Shown here: positions 56,547 through 64,000 of the stretch, piece after piece
Position numbering within the stretch: position 1 is the first letter of the stretch
Layout: each line of letters opens with the position of its first letter
Source of the DNA: an uncultured Acetobacterium sp.
Lineage (GTDB): Bacteria > Bacillota > Clostridia > Eubacteriales > Eubacteriaceae
Direction: 5' to 3'
Length of the DNA: 64,000 nucleotides
NCBI RefSeq assembly: GCF_963664135.1
Contig: NZ_OY760905.1
Location: forward strand, 2,568,736 to 2,632,735
Position numbers and translations under genes: made by a program
Notes under the pieces: model-generated
The model's input: the letters and a program-made list of their open reading frames with translations, nothing else
Databases searched by the model: none
Told to the model about the DNA's origin: nothing

Positions 56547-57622
56547 TAACAATCAATGGTTTATCCAAAAGCTTCGGCGAGTTAAGCGTGCTGGAAAATA
56601 TCAGTACCGAGATAAAAGAGGGCGAAGTGATTTCGATCATCGGGCCATCAGGTTGCGGAAAGTCAACCTTTCTGCGCTGCATTAACCTATTGGAAACACC
56701 GACTAACGGCGAGATTGTCATTGATGGCCAGAACATTCTGGCTAAAAATGCCGACGTCTCTGGACTGCGCCAGAAAATGGGGATGGTGTTTCAATCCTTC
56801 AATCTGTTTTCCCATCTGATGATTATTGAAAACCTGATGCTGGGACCGGTTAATTTGTTGAAAATCCCCAAACAGCAAGCCTATGATGAAGGGCTGCAAT
56901 ATCTGGAGATGGTCGGGCTCCGATCAAAAGCCCTGGCCTTTCCCGACGAGTTGTCCGGTGGACAAAAGCAGCGGGCAGCGATCGCCAGAACCCTGGCGAT
57001 GAAACCGGAAATCGTCTTGTTTGACGAACCCACCTCCGCCCTCGATCCCACCATGGTCAGCGAGGTGCTGGGAGTTATCCGCAAACTGGCATCAACGGGG
57101 ATGACAATGATGATTGTGACCCATGAGATGAAGTTTGCCAGGGATGTCTCCAGTCGGGTGTTCTATATGGATGAAAAGGGAATCTATGAAGATGGATCGC
57201 CGGCTGAAATTTTTGATCATCCTCAAAATGCCAAGACCCGAGCGTTCATCCGAAAAATTTCCGCATTTGAATATACCGCCGATGGCAGTGGTTTTGACCT
57301 CTATGAGCTCAATGCCAAAATTGAGGAGTTCCTCAAAAAGCAGATGTTTACCGATCGGCAGATTATGAATGTCCAATTGGTCTGCGAGGAAATTGTTTTG
57401 GCCATCCTGCTCCGGGCATTTCCCAAAGCCAGTGTATCCTTACTGGTTGAGTATTCCGATTTAAGCGGTGAGATTACCCTCCAGGTAAGCTTTGCCGGTG
57501 AAGCCTATGAGCTGGAAAAAGCCGAAGAAAATGAAATATCACTGGCCATCATTAATACCTATGCAAAATCGTTGGCCATTACAAATGAAAACGGCAGAAA
57601 CACGGTAAAAATAATCATTTAA
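56543..57622 (+). CDS. amino-acid ABC transporter ATPase fused to a degenerate RsbW-like domain
   Basis: A 359-residue fusion. Residues 1-240 are a GlnQ-type ATPase: Walker A G-P-S-G-C-G-K-S-T, Q-loop VFQSFNLF, signature LSGGQKQRAA, Walker B IVLFDEPTSALDP, then H-loop VTHEM. Residues about 255-359 have the outline of a HATPase_c_2 domain: E-E at 281-282 (VCEEIVLAILLRAF), strands (VSLLVEYSDLSGEITLQVSF) and an end like R-N-T-V-K-I-I. The N-box Asn and the G1/G2 glycine motifs are missing, so this domain probably does not bind ATP and may be a binding platform for a signalling partner. It is the last gene before a strong terminator. Confidence 0.82.
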   Translation: MITINGLSKSFGELSVLENISTEIKEGEVISIIGPSGCGKSTFLRCINLLETPTNGEIVIDGQNILAKNADVSGLRQKMGMVFQSFNLFSHLMIIENLMLGPVNLLKIPKQQAYDEGLQYLEMVGLRSKALAFPDELSGGQKQRAAIARTLAMKPEIVLFDEPTSALDPTMVSEVLGVIRKLASTGMTMMIVTHEMKFARDVSSRVFYMDEKGIYEDGSPAEIFDHPQNAKTRAFIRKISAFEYTADGSGFDLYELNAKIEEFLKKQMFTDRQIMNVQLVCEEIVLAILLRAFPKASVSLLVEYSDLSGEITLQVSFAGEAYELEKAEENEISLAIINTYAKSLAITNENGRNTVKIII

Positions 57623-57634
57623 CCAGTTATATAT

Positions 57635-57680
57635 AAAATTAAAGGGCTATTACAAAAGAATGTAATAGCCCTTTAATTTT
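57635..57680. terminator. bidirectional intrinsic terminator, 20-bp perfect stem
   Basis: AAAATTAAAGGGCTATTACA (57635-57654) pairs perfectly with 57661-57680 around AAAGAA. It separates the ABC unit from the converging satP gene. Confidence 0.92.
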
Positions 57681-57703
57681 AACAAGTTTCAGAAATATGA
57701 TAA

Positions 57704-58258
57704 TTATAATGGCATGATTGTTTTGTCGAACTCTTGATTGATGATCTGCCCTACAGCATTGTAAATAGCTGAAAGACCACAGAAAATTCCAACATATCCG
57801 GCAATGATATGTACAGATGCTGACTCTGTAAAGTTGGCCATCGCAAGAAGAAAGAACAAGGCGGTTAGGGAACCAAATACTATTTGGGTAGCCCGGTTAT
57901 GCTTCAGTGTTCCAATGAACATAAATCCACTGAATATACACCATAAGCCCAAGTAAAATCCCATGCTCATAGGATCGGCTTTTGCTATTCCGGTAAATGG
58001 GTTAATCCAGATGATGATCAATGACCACCAGAAGAATCCATAAGCGGTGAATGCAGTTGCTCCAAAGGTATTGTTTTTCTTGAATTCCATGACGCCTGCA
58101 ATGATTTGAGCTGCGCCACCGAGAGCAAATCCCATCGAAATAATAACGATTGACAGCGGGATAAAGCCAGCGTTGCACAAATTCAGCAATACGGTGGTCA
58201 TACCAAACCCTAAAAGACCAAGGGGGGCCGGATTGGCAATGCTTGATTGATTTGACAT
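57704..58258 (-). CDS. satP: SatP/YaaH-type acetate (succinate-acetate) transporter
   Basis: A 184-residue membrane protein with six predicted helices and the signature N-P-A-P-L-G-L-L-G-F of the GPR1/FUN34/YaaH family, residues about 9-18. It probably carries acetate with protons across the membrane, fitting acetogenic metabolism. It is monocistronic between a terminator and an AT-rich spacer. GGA-type ribosome site (AAGGACGTG) precedes the ATG. Confidence 0.9.
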   Translation of the reverse strand: MSNQSSIANPAPLGLLGFGMTTVLLNLCNAGFIPLSIVIISMGFALGGAAQIIAGVMEFKKNNTFGATAFTAYGFFWWSLIIIWINPFTGIAKADPMSMGFYLGLWCIFSGFMFIGTLKHNRATQIVFGSLTALFFLLAMANFTESASVHIIAGYVGIFCGLSAIYNAVGQIINQEFDKTIMPL

Positions 58259-58780
58259 TTTTATTCACGTCCTTTCTTATTTTTTATTTGAGTGAAACCA
58301 CTCGACATAGGTTATCATCTTTTAGCTGTAAATTCAATAATTATTAAAAAAAATTGCTATAATATTTATAAAATTTGCATTGCAATAGGATGATTTTGGA
58401 TAATAGTTGCCACAAGGTCTCTATTTTGTACTTATATGGTAAAATTATAGTTGTGAATAATAAAAGACATTATCGAAAATATATTATTGTAACGCTAAAT
58501 GGAGTGAGGATTCCTTTGGATATAAAAATTCTGCAAGAAGCTTTGTTTCTGAACCAGAACAGCGGGGTATCATTAAAGAAATGAGTGAAACAGAAAAAAA
58601 TAATGATTGAAGCTAGGGTGGATAGCTTGTAATAAAATATTGAAAGTGAAAAGCTGGGTCAAAATCAATATTTAATTCAACAGACGAATATCGTTATACT
58701 CATGAACAAACAAATAGACAGTCAAGTACTAAGGCACTATTTAAATTACCCAATCGATTGATTCTTAGGGGGATAAAAAA
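58259..58780. other. 522-base AT-rich spacer
   Basis: No convincing gene. A frame at 58375-58584 lacks a ribosome site and resembles nothing; another frame near 58540-58600 reads SEPEQRGIIKEMSETEK, perhaps a relic. A GGGGG stretch at 58770 (TTAGGGGGAT) is the ribosome site of the next gene. TATAAT at about 58359-58364 could belong to a plus-strand promoter. Confidence 0.4.
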
Positions 58781-61700
58781 ATGGCTAACGTGTTTTCTTC
58801 CAAGGCTTTAGAAGCTAATCTTAATGAGACTCGGGAAACCAATATCGAGATTCCGGAAATTCAACAATGGTTTGGAGAATTATCAAAAGACTACTGGGGG
58901 ATTCATAAACGCACCCAGGAATTTCTGATGGAACTCAATCATAAGTATCGGAACAACCGCTACGTCATCGAATCACTGCAGACTATTTGTCTTGGCGATA
59001 TCTGGCTGTACCATTCACTCAAAGACTCGGAAAAGGCTTTCACCGTGCTGGTGGAGATCATTCAATCGGTTTTGCAGACAAAACTGAAAGACAGTCAGCG
59101 GGCGCTGCTCAGTCAGGTTCTGATCCGGTTTATGGATCGGTTGGCAAATCTTGAAAACGTTCCTAAAACAATTATTTTTCAGTGCATCGAGGTTCTCAAA
59201 AAGGATATGGCTCAGCATGAGCTTCTCTATGTAAAAAATTCAGGCGTATTTAAAATATATTTAAATAAGGTAGTGGAATATCCCGAATTTGCCGCAACGC
59301 TGGAAGAAATCACTGCCGATCTGCTCGATCATTGCATTGATTATTGGGATCGTACTTCACAGGCTGATACGTGGTTTGATTCCCGGCAAAAACTATTTCC
59401 CCAGCTGAAACAAGCAGACATTCAAGAAATCGGCCATGCTTTTTTTGAGAATCTCAGAGATCAGCGAAAACAGGCGACGGAGTGGAGTGGGCTTCAGCAG
59501 CAACTGTTTTTTAATGACATTGCCAACTATTTCCGCGGTTTTTCAGAAAAATTTCCGACCCATCTGGAAACCATCTATTATTTGTATTATCTGCTTCATT
59601 TGCCGGGCATGGAAACGTTGAACGATCACCTGATCTATGACATCAATCGGAATCTGCGCAATATTTTTGATGAATTGGATTCGGAAGATATCACGGATTT
59701 TCTCAACACCATTATGACTGAGTTTCAGGATCTCAATACCGAGCATAGTGGCACGGTGCTGGATTGTCTTCTCACCCTGGGTAAAGAGATCATTGCCAAA
59801 GGGGATCTGGCTAATATTGATTATTTCATCAAAGCGCTGATTAATCTGGGTTTTAACTATCCGGGAAAATTGAGTCTCAACACCGACTGGCAGATTCTCA
59901 TTGATTCCAATCATGTTAAAAATATTCGGGTGTGGCTGGAACTGATTGAAGCAGACCCCAAAGCCATGCGGGAACTGCTGGCGGCGCTGATTGTGAACCT
60001 CAAACTGGGGGGGATCTTTATTTCCGACACCGATCTTTTCCAACGGGACATTACCAAGTTGCTCAATGGCGAAATCACTCCGGTGTATCGGGAAATCAAG
60101 CAATTGGCCCGGATCTTTCCGGTTTATTTTAGGGAAATCGGAGCCGAGGGCGAACTACGGGATGTGACCACCACCATTGACGAGGCATCCCGGCGAAAAG
60201 ACCGGCTGATCCATTTTATGCGAAAGCAGATTCACATTGAAAGTAACAACACCCACATTGATCTGACTAGAAAGATTATCAACTACTGGTATGACGGAGA
60301 CAAGGGACCGCTAAAAGATGTCATTCCCCATGAAATTTTTGCAGATTTGAACACAGCGAGTGAATGGTTTATCAGACCTCATCAAACCATCAAAATTCTT
60401 TGTGATGAACTTGAATCCAATCCCGAAGAATTGATGACCCTGGATATTGAAGTCATTAGAGACGCCTTGTTGCGACTTCAAGCTGAATCCAATCTGGATG
60501 CCAAACGAGTGGTGGCAATTTTCCGGGTTTATTTTCTGTTGCTGGAAAAGTATTCCTTTGAATTCGAGGATGTACTGGCGATGCTCAGCGGTTATAGTTT
60601 TCATATTACCGGTAACTTAACCGAGCTCAAGAAAAGCCTGAAAGATAACCAGAAAGAAACATCGATTCGACAAATTTATGAGCTAATGAACCATCTCAAG
60701 GAAATTATCTTAGATCCAAACCAGAGTGAAGCCACCGAAAACATTTATTACAAACGGCACATTGCCGCCGATATTCCGTCCATGTACGGGCAGTATGCGG
60801 AAGCAAAGTTTGATGCCTTGGGTCTGATGTATCGGCTGGAAAGAACTGCCACCAAGCTAATGACGCAGGTCACCCAGCCTTTTAATTCCGAATATATAAC
60901 CGCCAAAACCTTTAGGCAGATTTACCATGTGCTGGTTTTGTTTAAGGATGGTTTGGAACTTGATGGTATCTATAATCAAGGCTTTAATTCCCATGTGGAT
61001 ATGCTTAAGTTCGGGCTGGCCTCACCCAGCTTTTCGATTCACCAGTACATTAATATTTTCCAGTTTATGGCCAATGATATTAAGCAGATTATCAGTGAAT
61101 ACTTTTTTGATCTTTTTGAGCGCCCGATGAAGGCCATTATTCCTCAGGTTCTGGTCGCAAAAGAAGTCAGGATGGAAGGGGATAGCCGAAAATTTTACCA
61201 TATCGAATCGGAAAAATTTTTGCGGGACAATCTTGCGACGGCCTTTCTGGTTCAGGATCTGGACAACTTTATCACCGATACCATCAGTGGGCTGAGAAGT
61301 ATGATGAAGAATTATTCCAGTGCCTTTATTGAAAGCATGATGACCTATGATCCAGATATTACCTTCAGTTTACTAACTGAAAGCACCCCGGAAATTGATA
61401 ACCCGGTATTTTTGGGAGCCAAAGCCTATTTCTTAAAAAAATTGCTTACCTACGGTTTTCACGTTCCCCCGGGCTTTGTCATTACCACCGAAGTTTTTCG
61501 TCACAAGGAAACTATCGAAGGCCATCCGGACATGATGCACGATATGGATCTGCTGATTGCGAGCCACATTGCCATTGTAGAAAGACTGACCGGCCAAGCT
61601 TTTGGGAAAGCTGACAACCCGCTGTTTTTCTCGATTCGGTCCGGCTCATCCATTTCGCTCCCCGGGGCCATGAAAACATTTTTGAATGTCGGGATCAACG

Positions 61701-62869
61701 ACGAAATTGCGGAAGCCTATAGTCAGCAAGATGGTTTTGGTTGGACCGCATGGGATTGCTACCGGCGTTTTCTCCAGAGTTGGGGAATGGCCTATGGAAT
61801 TGACCGGGATATTTTTGATCAGGTAATGCGGGAATATAAGGAACAATGGGATGTGGATTTAAAAATCCATTTTACCCCGGACCAGATGAAACAAATTGCC
61901 TACAGTTATAAAATGGTATTGACTGACTTTTGTATCGAAATTGAAAGTGATCCATTTCAGCAATTAAAACAGGCGATCCGCTCGGTTTTGGACTCCTGGT
62001 TCTCTGAAAGCGCAGTTTATTACCGGGATCATTTGCAGATTGCCGATGATTGGGGAACAGCCGTGGTGGTTCAAAAGATGGTACTGGGCAACCGGTCCGC
62101 CCGATCAGGCACTGGCGTGGTCTTTACCAGCAGTCCCTTTAACGGTTGTTCGGGAATTAATTTATACGGCGATTTTGCCCTCTGCAGTCAGGGTGAGGAT
62201 GTGGTTTCGGGTTTGGTTAATACCCTGCCGATTAGCGAAACCCAAAGAAATCGGGATTATCGGGACAGCAGTTTATCGCTGGAATCGGGCTTTCCGAAAA
62301 TTTATGCTGCTCTCGTCAACTATGCGAGACGACTCATCGAGGAGTATGGATTTGTTCACCAGGAAATTGAATTTACCTTTGAATCAGAGAACGCCGAAGA
62401 TTTATATATTCTCCAGACCCGAAACCAGAATCTGAAAAAACAGACTTCCTTTTCGACTTTTCTGCCAACTCCCAACGAGATGGAACTGGTGGGACATGGC
62501 ATTGGCATGAGCAGCGAAGTGCTGTCAGGTCTGCTGGCCTTTGATATGGCCGATATGGAAGCCTTAAAAAAAGCTTGTCCAGATGCGAAAATCATCCTTG
62601 TTCGACCGGACACAGTACCGGATGATATTCCGTTAATTTTTGTTTGTGATGGGCTAATTACCGCCAAGGGCGGGGTCACCTCCCATGCCGCTGTGGCAGC
62701 CGCCAGCGTGGGTAAGGTGTGTATTGTAAAATGCAAGGGTCTGGAAGTCAACGACTTCAGGAAGGAATGCACCATTAATGGTCATTTTTTCAAATCCGGG
62801 GATCCCATTTCCATTGATGGCGGGTTGGGGAATATTTATAAAGGGAATTATGAGATTGGGACAATATAA
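58781..62869 (+). CDS. large PPDK-like ATP-grasp/phosphohistidine protein with long unassigned N-terminus
   Basis: A 1362-residue cytoplasmic protein. Residues 1-870 are mostly helical and not recognised. Residues about 875-1240 are a PPDK_N ATP-binding domain (LGAKAYFLKKLLTYGFHVPP, FFSIRSGSSISLPGAMKTFL, AVVVQKMVLGNRSARSGTGV, EFTFESENAEDLYILQTRNQ). Residues about 1270-1355 are a PEP-utiliser mobile domain with the phospho-His motif GGVTSHAAVAAA. The C-terminal PEP/pyruvate barrel of PPDK/PpsA is absent. So it can probably pass phosphate from ATP to His and on to an acceptor bound by another domain, as in glucan-water dikinase or rifampicin phosphotransferase. Acceptor unknown. Monocistronic. 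Confidence 0.8.
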   Translation: MANVFSSKALEANLNETRETNIEIPEIQQWFGELSKDYWGIHKRTQEFLMELNHKYRNNRYVIESLQTICLGDIWLYHSLKDSEKAFTVLVEIIQSVLQTKLKDSQRALLSQVLIRFMDRLANLENVPKTIIFQCIEVLKKDMAQHELLYVKNSGVFKIYLNKVVEYPEFAATLEEITADLLDHCIDYWDRTSQADTWFDSRQKLFPQLKQADIQEIGHAFFENLRDQRKQATEWSGLQQQLFFNDIANYFRGFSEKFPTHLETIYYLYYLLHLPGMETLNDHLIYDINRNLRNIFDELDSEDITDFLNTIMTEFQDLNTEHSGTVLDCLLTLGKEIIAKGDLANIDYFIKALINLGFNYPGKLSLNTDWQILIDSNHVKNIRVWLELIEADPKAMRELLAALIVNLKLGGIFISDTDLFQRDITKLLNGEITPVYREIKQLARIFPVYFREIGAEGELRDVTTTIDEASRRKDRLIHFMRKQIHIESNNTHIDLTRKIINYWYDGDKGPLKDVIPHEIFADLNTASEWFIRPHQTIKILCDELESNPEELMTLDIEVIRDALLRLQAESNLDAKRVVAIFRVYFLLLEKYSFEFEDVLAMLSGYSFHITGNLTELKKSLKDNQKETSIRQIYELMNHLKEIILDPNQSEATENIYYKRHIAADIPSMYGQYAEAKFDALGLMYRLERTATKLMTQVTQPFNSEYITAKTFRQIYHVLVLFKDGLELDGIYNQGFNSHVDMLKFGLASPSFSIHQYINIFQFMANDIKQIISEYFFDLFERPMKAIIPQVLVAKEVRMEGDSRKFYHIESEKFLRDNLATAFLVQDLDNFITDTISGLRSMMKNYSSAFIESMMTYDPDITFSLLTESTPEIDNPVFLGAKAYFLKKLLTYGFHVPPGFVITTEVFRHKETIEGHPDMMHDMDLLIASHIAIVERLTGQAFGKADNPLFFSIRSGSSISLPGAMKTFLNVGINDEIAEAYSQQDGFGWTAWDCYRRFLQSWGMAYGIDRDIFDQVMREYKEQWDVDLKIHFTPDQMKQIAYSYKMVLTDFCIEIESDPFQQLKQAIRSVLDSWFSESAVYYRDHLQIADDWGTAVVVQKMVLGNRSARSGTGVVFTSSPFNGCSGINLYGDFALCSQGEDVVSGLVNTLPISETQRNRDYRDSSLSLESGFPKIYAALVNYARRLIEEYGFVHQEIEFTFESENAEDLYILQTRNQNLKKQTSFSTFLPTPNEMELVGHGIGMSSEVLSGLLAFDMADMEALKKACPDAKIILVRPDTVPDDIPLIFVCDGLITAKGGVTSHAAVAAASVGKVCIVKCKGLEVNDFRKECTINGHFFKSGDPISIDGGLGNIYKGNYEIGTI

Positions 62870-62900
62870 AGTCTAGAATGAATAAATTTAAAATAGATTA

Positions 62901-62950
62901 CGATATAACGAAAACTAACATAGATAAACGAGATGGTTTTCGTTATATCG
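62901..62950. repeat. 14-bp perfect inverted repeat
   Basis: CGATATAACGAAAA (62901-62914) and TTTTCGTTATATCG (62937-62950) are perfectly inverted around 22 bases; CGAAAACTAA follows each arm in the same direction (62909 and 62949). No T run follows, so it may be an operator or a weak terminator of the large gene upstream. Confidence 0.6.
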
Positions 62951-63143
62951 AAAACTAATGTTGAGAACTGGTTGTTTAGTTCTGTTTGTTGGTGAAATTT
63001 AAAAACTGATAGGGGTGAAAGCTTCTAAGATAGATTATTTATCAATTAATATCGATCCAATGTACTGAAGAGATAAAACTCGACGGAGCGTTGATTGAAT
63101 AGTCAGTGACAATTGGTTAAGATAGATTCATGGAGGTAAGAAA

Positions 63144-63746
63144 ATGGATTGCATTAAGGTGGGAACGCTGCTGCGGGCGCTACGAAAAGAAAAAGAACTG
63201 ACCCAAAAACAGGTTGCCGATCAGATGCACATCAGTGATAAAACGATCTCCAAATGGGAGCGGGGTTTGGGGTGTCCGGATGTATCCCTGCTGGGTGAGC
63301 TTTCGGAACTATTTAAAGTGAATATTGAAAAAATACTATTAGGAGATCTGGAATCAAATGACATGGAAACGGGAAATCTGAAGAAGATGAAATTTTATGT
63401 TTGTCCAAACTGTGGAAACGTGATTAGCACGACTGGCGATGCGGAACTTTCTTGTTGTGGACGCAAACTGACAGCATTAGTGGCCAAACCGGCAGATGAA
63501 AAACATGCGGCCACGGTAGAAGATGCCGATGGGGAATACTACATCACCTTTGATCATGACATGATCAAAACCCATTTTCTTTCCTTTGTGGCCTATGTAA
63601 CAAGTGATAGAAGCTTGTTCATCAAGCTCTATCCGGAGCAAAATGCGTCAGTCCATCTGCCTAAAATAGTTGGTGGAAACTTGATGAAAAAGAGCAGCAG
63701 TCGTCTGTATTATTATTGTAGCCAGCATGGATTATGGGTAGTGTAA
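63144..63746 (+). CDS. XRE regulator fused to a desulforedoxin/superoxide-reductase-like domain
   Basis: A 200-residue protein. Residues 1-66 are an XRE helix-turn-helix (LLRALRKEKELTQKQVADQM, then I-S-D-K-T-I-S-K-W-E-R-G). Residues about 82-112 read MKFYVCPNCGNVISTTGDAE followed by L-S-C-C-G-R-K-L, the CxxC...CC iron site of desulforedoxin/desulfoferrodoxin. The remainder (YITFDHDMIKTHFLSFVAYV, Y-P-E-Q-N-A, Y-Y-C-S-Q-H-G-L-W) has the outline of a superoxide-reductase-like domain. It may sense redox state or iron. GGAGG precedes the ATG. It is followed 12 bases later by the DUF2087 gene. Confidence 0.85.
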   Translation: MDCIKVGTLLRALRKEKELTQKQVADQMHISDKTISKWERGLGCPDVSLLGELSELFKVNIEKILLGDLESNDMETGNLKKMKFYVCPNCGNVISTTGDAELSCCGRKLTALVAKPADEKHAATVEDADGEYYITFDHDMIKTHFLSFVAYVTSDRSLFIKLYPEQNASVHLPKIVGGNLMKKSSSRLYYYCSQHGLWVV

Positions 63747-63758
63747 GCGGAGGTAAAA

Positions 63759-64000
63759 ATGGAGAAATGTAATATCAATCAATTTCTAGATGATTCTGGG
63801 AGAATCGCACAATTATCAGAAAATAGCCAGAAGCGTCGGGCGTTACTGGCGTATCTGGCCGAAAAGTTCGAGCTTGATTGCAATTATAACGAACGTGAGG
63901 TCAATGAAATCTGTAGTAAATGGCATACCTTTGGGGATTATTTTTTATTGAGACGGGAACTGGTTGATTATGGTTTATTGCGTCGTGAGCAAGATGGATC
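63759..64000 (+). CDS. DUF2087 domain protein, cut by the right edge
   Basis: The visible 80 residues contain RRALLAYLAEKFELDCNYNE, then R-E-V-N-E-I-C and DYFLLRRELVDYGLLRREQD-G-S, the DUF2087 pattern (a winged-helix-like domain often found in regulators). GGAGG precedes the ATG. It is cotranscribed with the XRE regulator. The 3' end lies outside the window. Confidence 0.8.
   Translation, partial: MEKCNINQFLDDSGRIAQLSENSQKRRALLAYLAEKFELDCNYNEREVNEICSKWHTFGDYFLLRRELVDYGLLRREQDG

Noticed and set aside
58375-58584. 69-residue frame in the spacer before the PPDK-like gene
   Set aside because: No ribosome site, no recognisable family, and base composition like the spacer.
1-64000. CRISPR arrays, tRNA, rRNA, complete insertion sequences or prophage genes
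   Set aside because: Looked for on both strands; no regular short repeats with spacers, no cloverleaf or rRNA motifs, and only a transposase fragment were found.

Overview
The window looks like a chromosomal segment of an acetogenic clostridium close to Acetobacterium (Eubacteriaceae). This is inferred from gene content: several corrinoid-dependent methyltransferase (O-/N-demethylase type) modules, a SatP-type acetate transporter, MerR-controlled flavoprotein and ferredoxin-type aldo/keto reductase (AKR) clusters, AGGAGG ribosome binding sites, frequent TTG/GTG starts and AT-rich spacers. No rRNA, tRNA, CRISPR array or intact mobile element was seen.

Layout. 0-5.7 kb: a left-edge fragment of a pterin-binding methyltransferase (MT II) gene behind a palindrome-covered promoter, a TetR gene, a radC relic, then a complete UroD-type MT I / corrinoid protein / MT II operon (minus strand) and a divergent LysR gene. 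5.7-10 kb: a transposase relic, an SDR, a SnoaL-like protein, a CHASE-GGDEF cyclase and a PhnA-like protein. 10-24.3 kb: redox-enzyme clusters (MATE, ferredoxin-type AKRs, larB-larC, MerR regulators, acetyltransferase, hydrolase, iron-sulfur flavoprotein, tautomerase, flavodoxin), with seven promoters of MerR type (long 19-20 bp spacer). 24.4-37 kb: a second methyl/aromatic-type catabolic region (UroD protein, GPH and MFS transporters, Fe-alcohol dehydrogenase, OYE-like reductase, TetR, MT I, two corrinoid proteins, two GntR regulators). 37.1-40.6 kb: a second, decaying copy of the 21.1-24.3 kb cluster, followed by a corrinoid protein gene behind a near-consensus sigma-54 promoter. 41.5-48 kb: GNAT, DUF2798, MarR/YgiD, hypothetical, and a MATE/metallo-hydrolase/TetR operon.

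48.4-57.6 kb is the most unusual part. Two adjacent transcription units combine transport with RsbU/RsbW-type (partner-switching) signalling: a MATE transporter fused to an RsbW-like ATPase domain, a membrane-anchored SpoIIE/RsbU-type phosphatase, two GNAT proteins, a free RsbW-like kinase, then an amino-acid-type ABC system in which half-domains of solute-binding proteins alternate out of phase across two lipoproteins, the second fused to the permease, and whose ATPase carries a degenerate RsbW-like tail. No STAS antagonist or sigma factor lies in the window, so the output of this system is unknown.

57.7-64 kb: SatP, a 1362-residue ATP-grasp/phosphohistidine (PPDK-like) protein with a very long unassigned N-terminus, an XRE regulator fused to a desulforedoxin/superoxide-reductase-like domain, and a DUF2087 gene cut by the right edge. 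All assignments are from reading motifs; no database search was possible.
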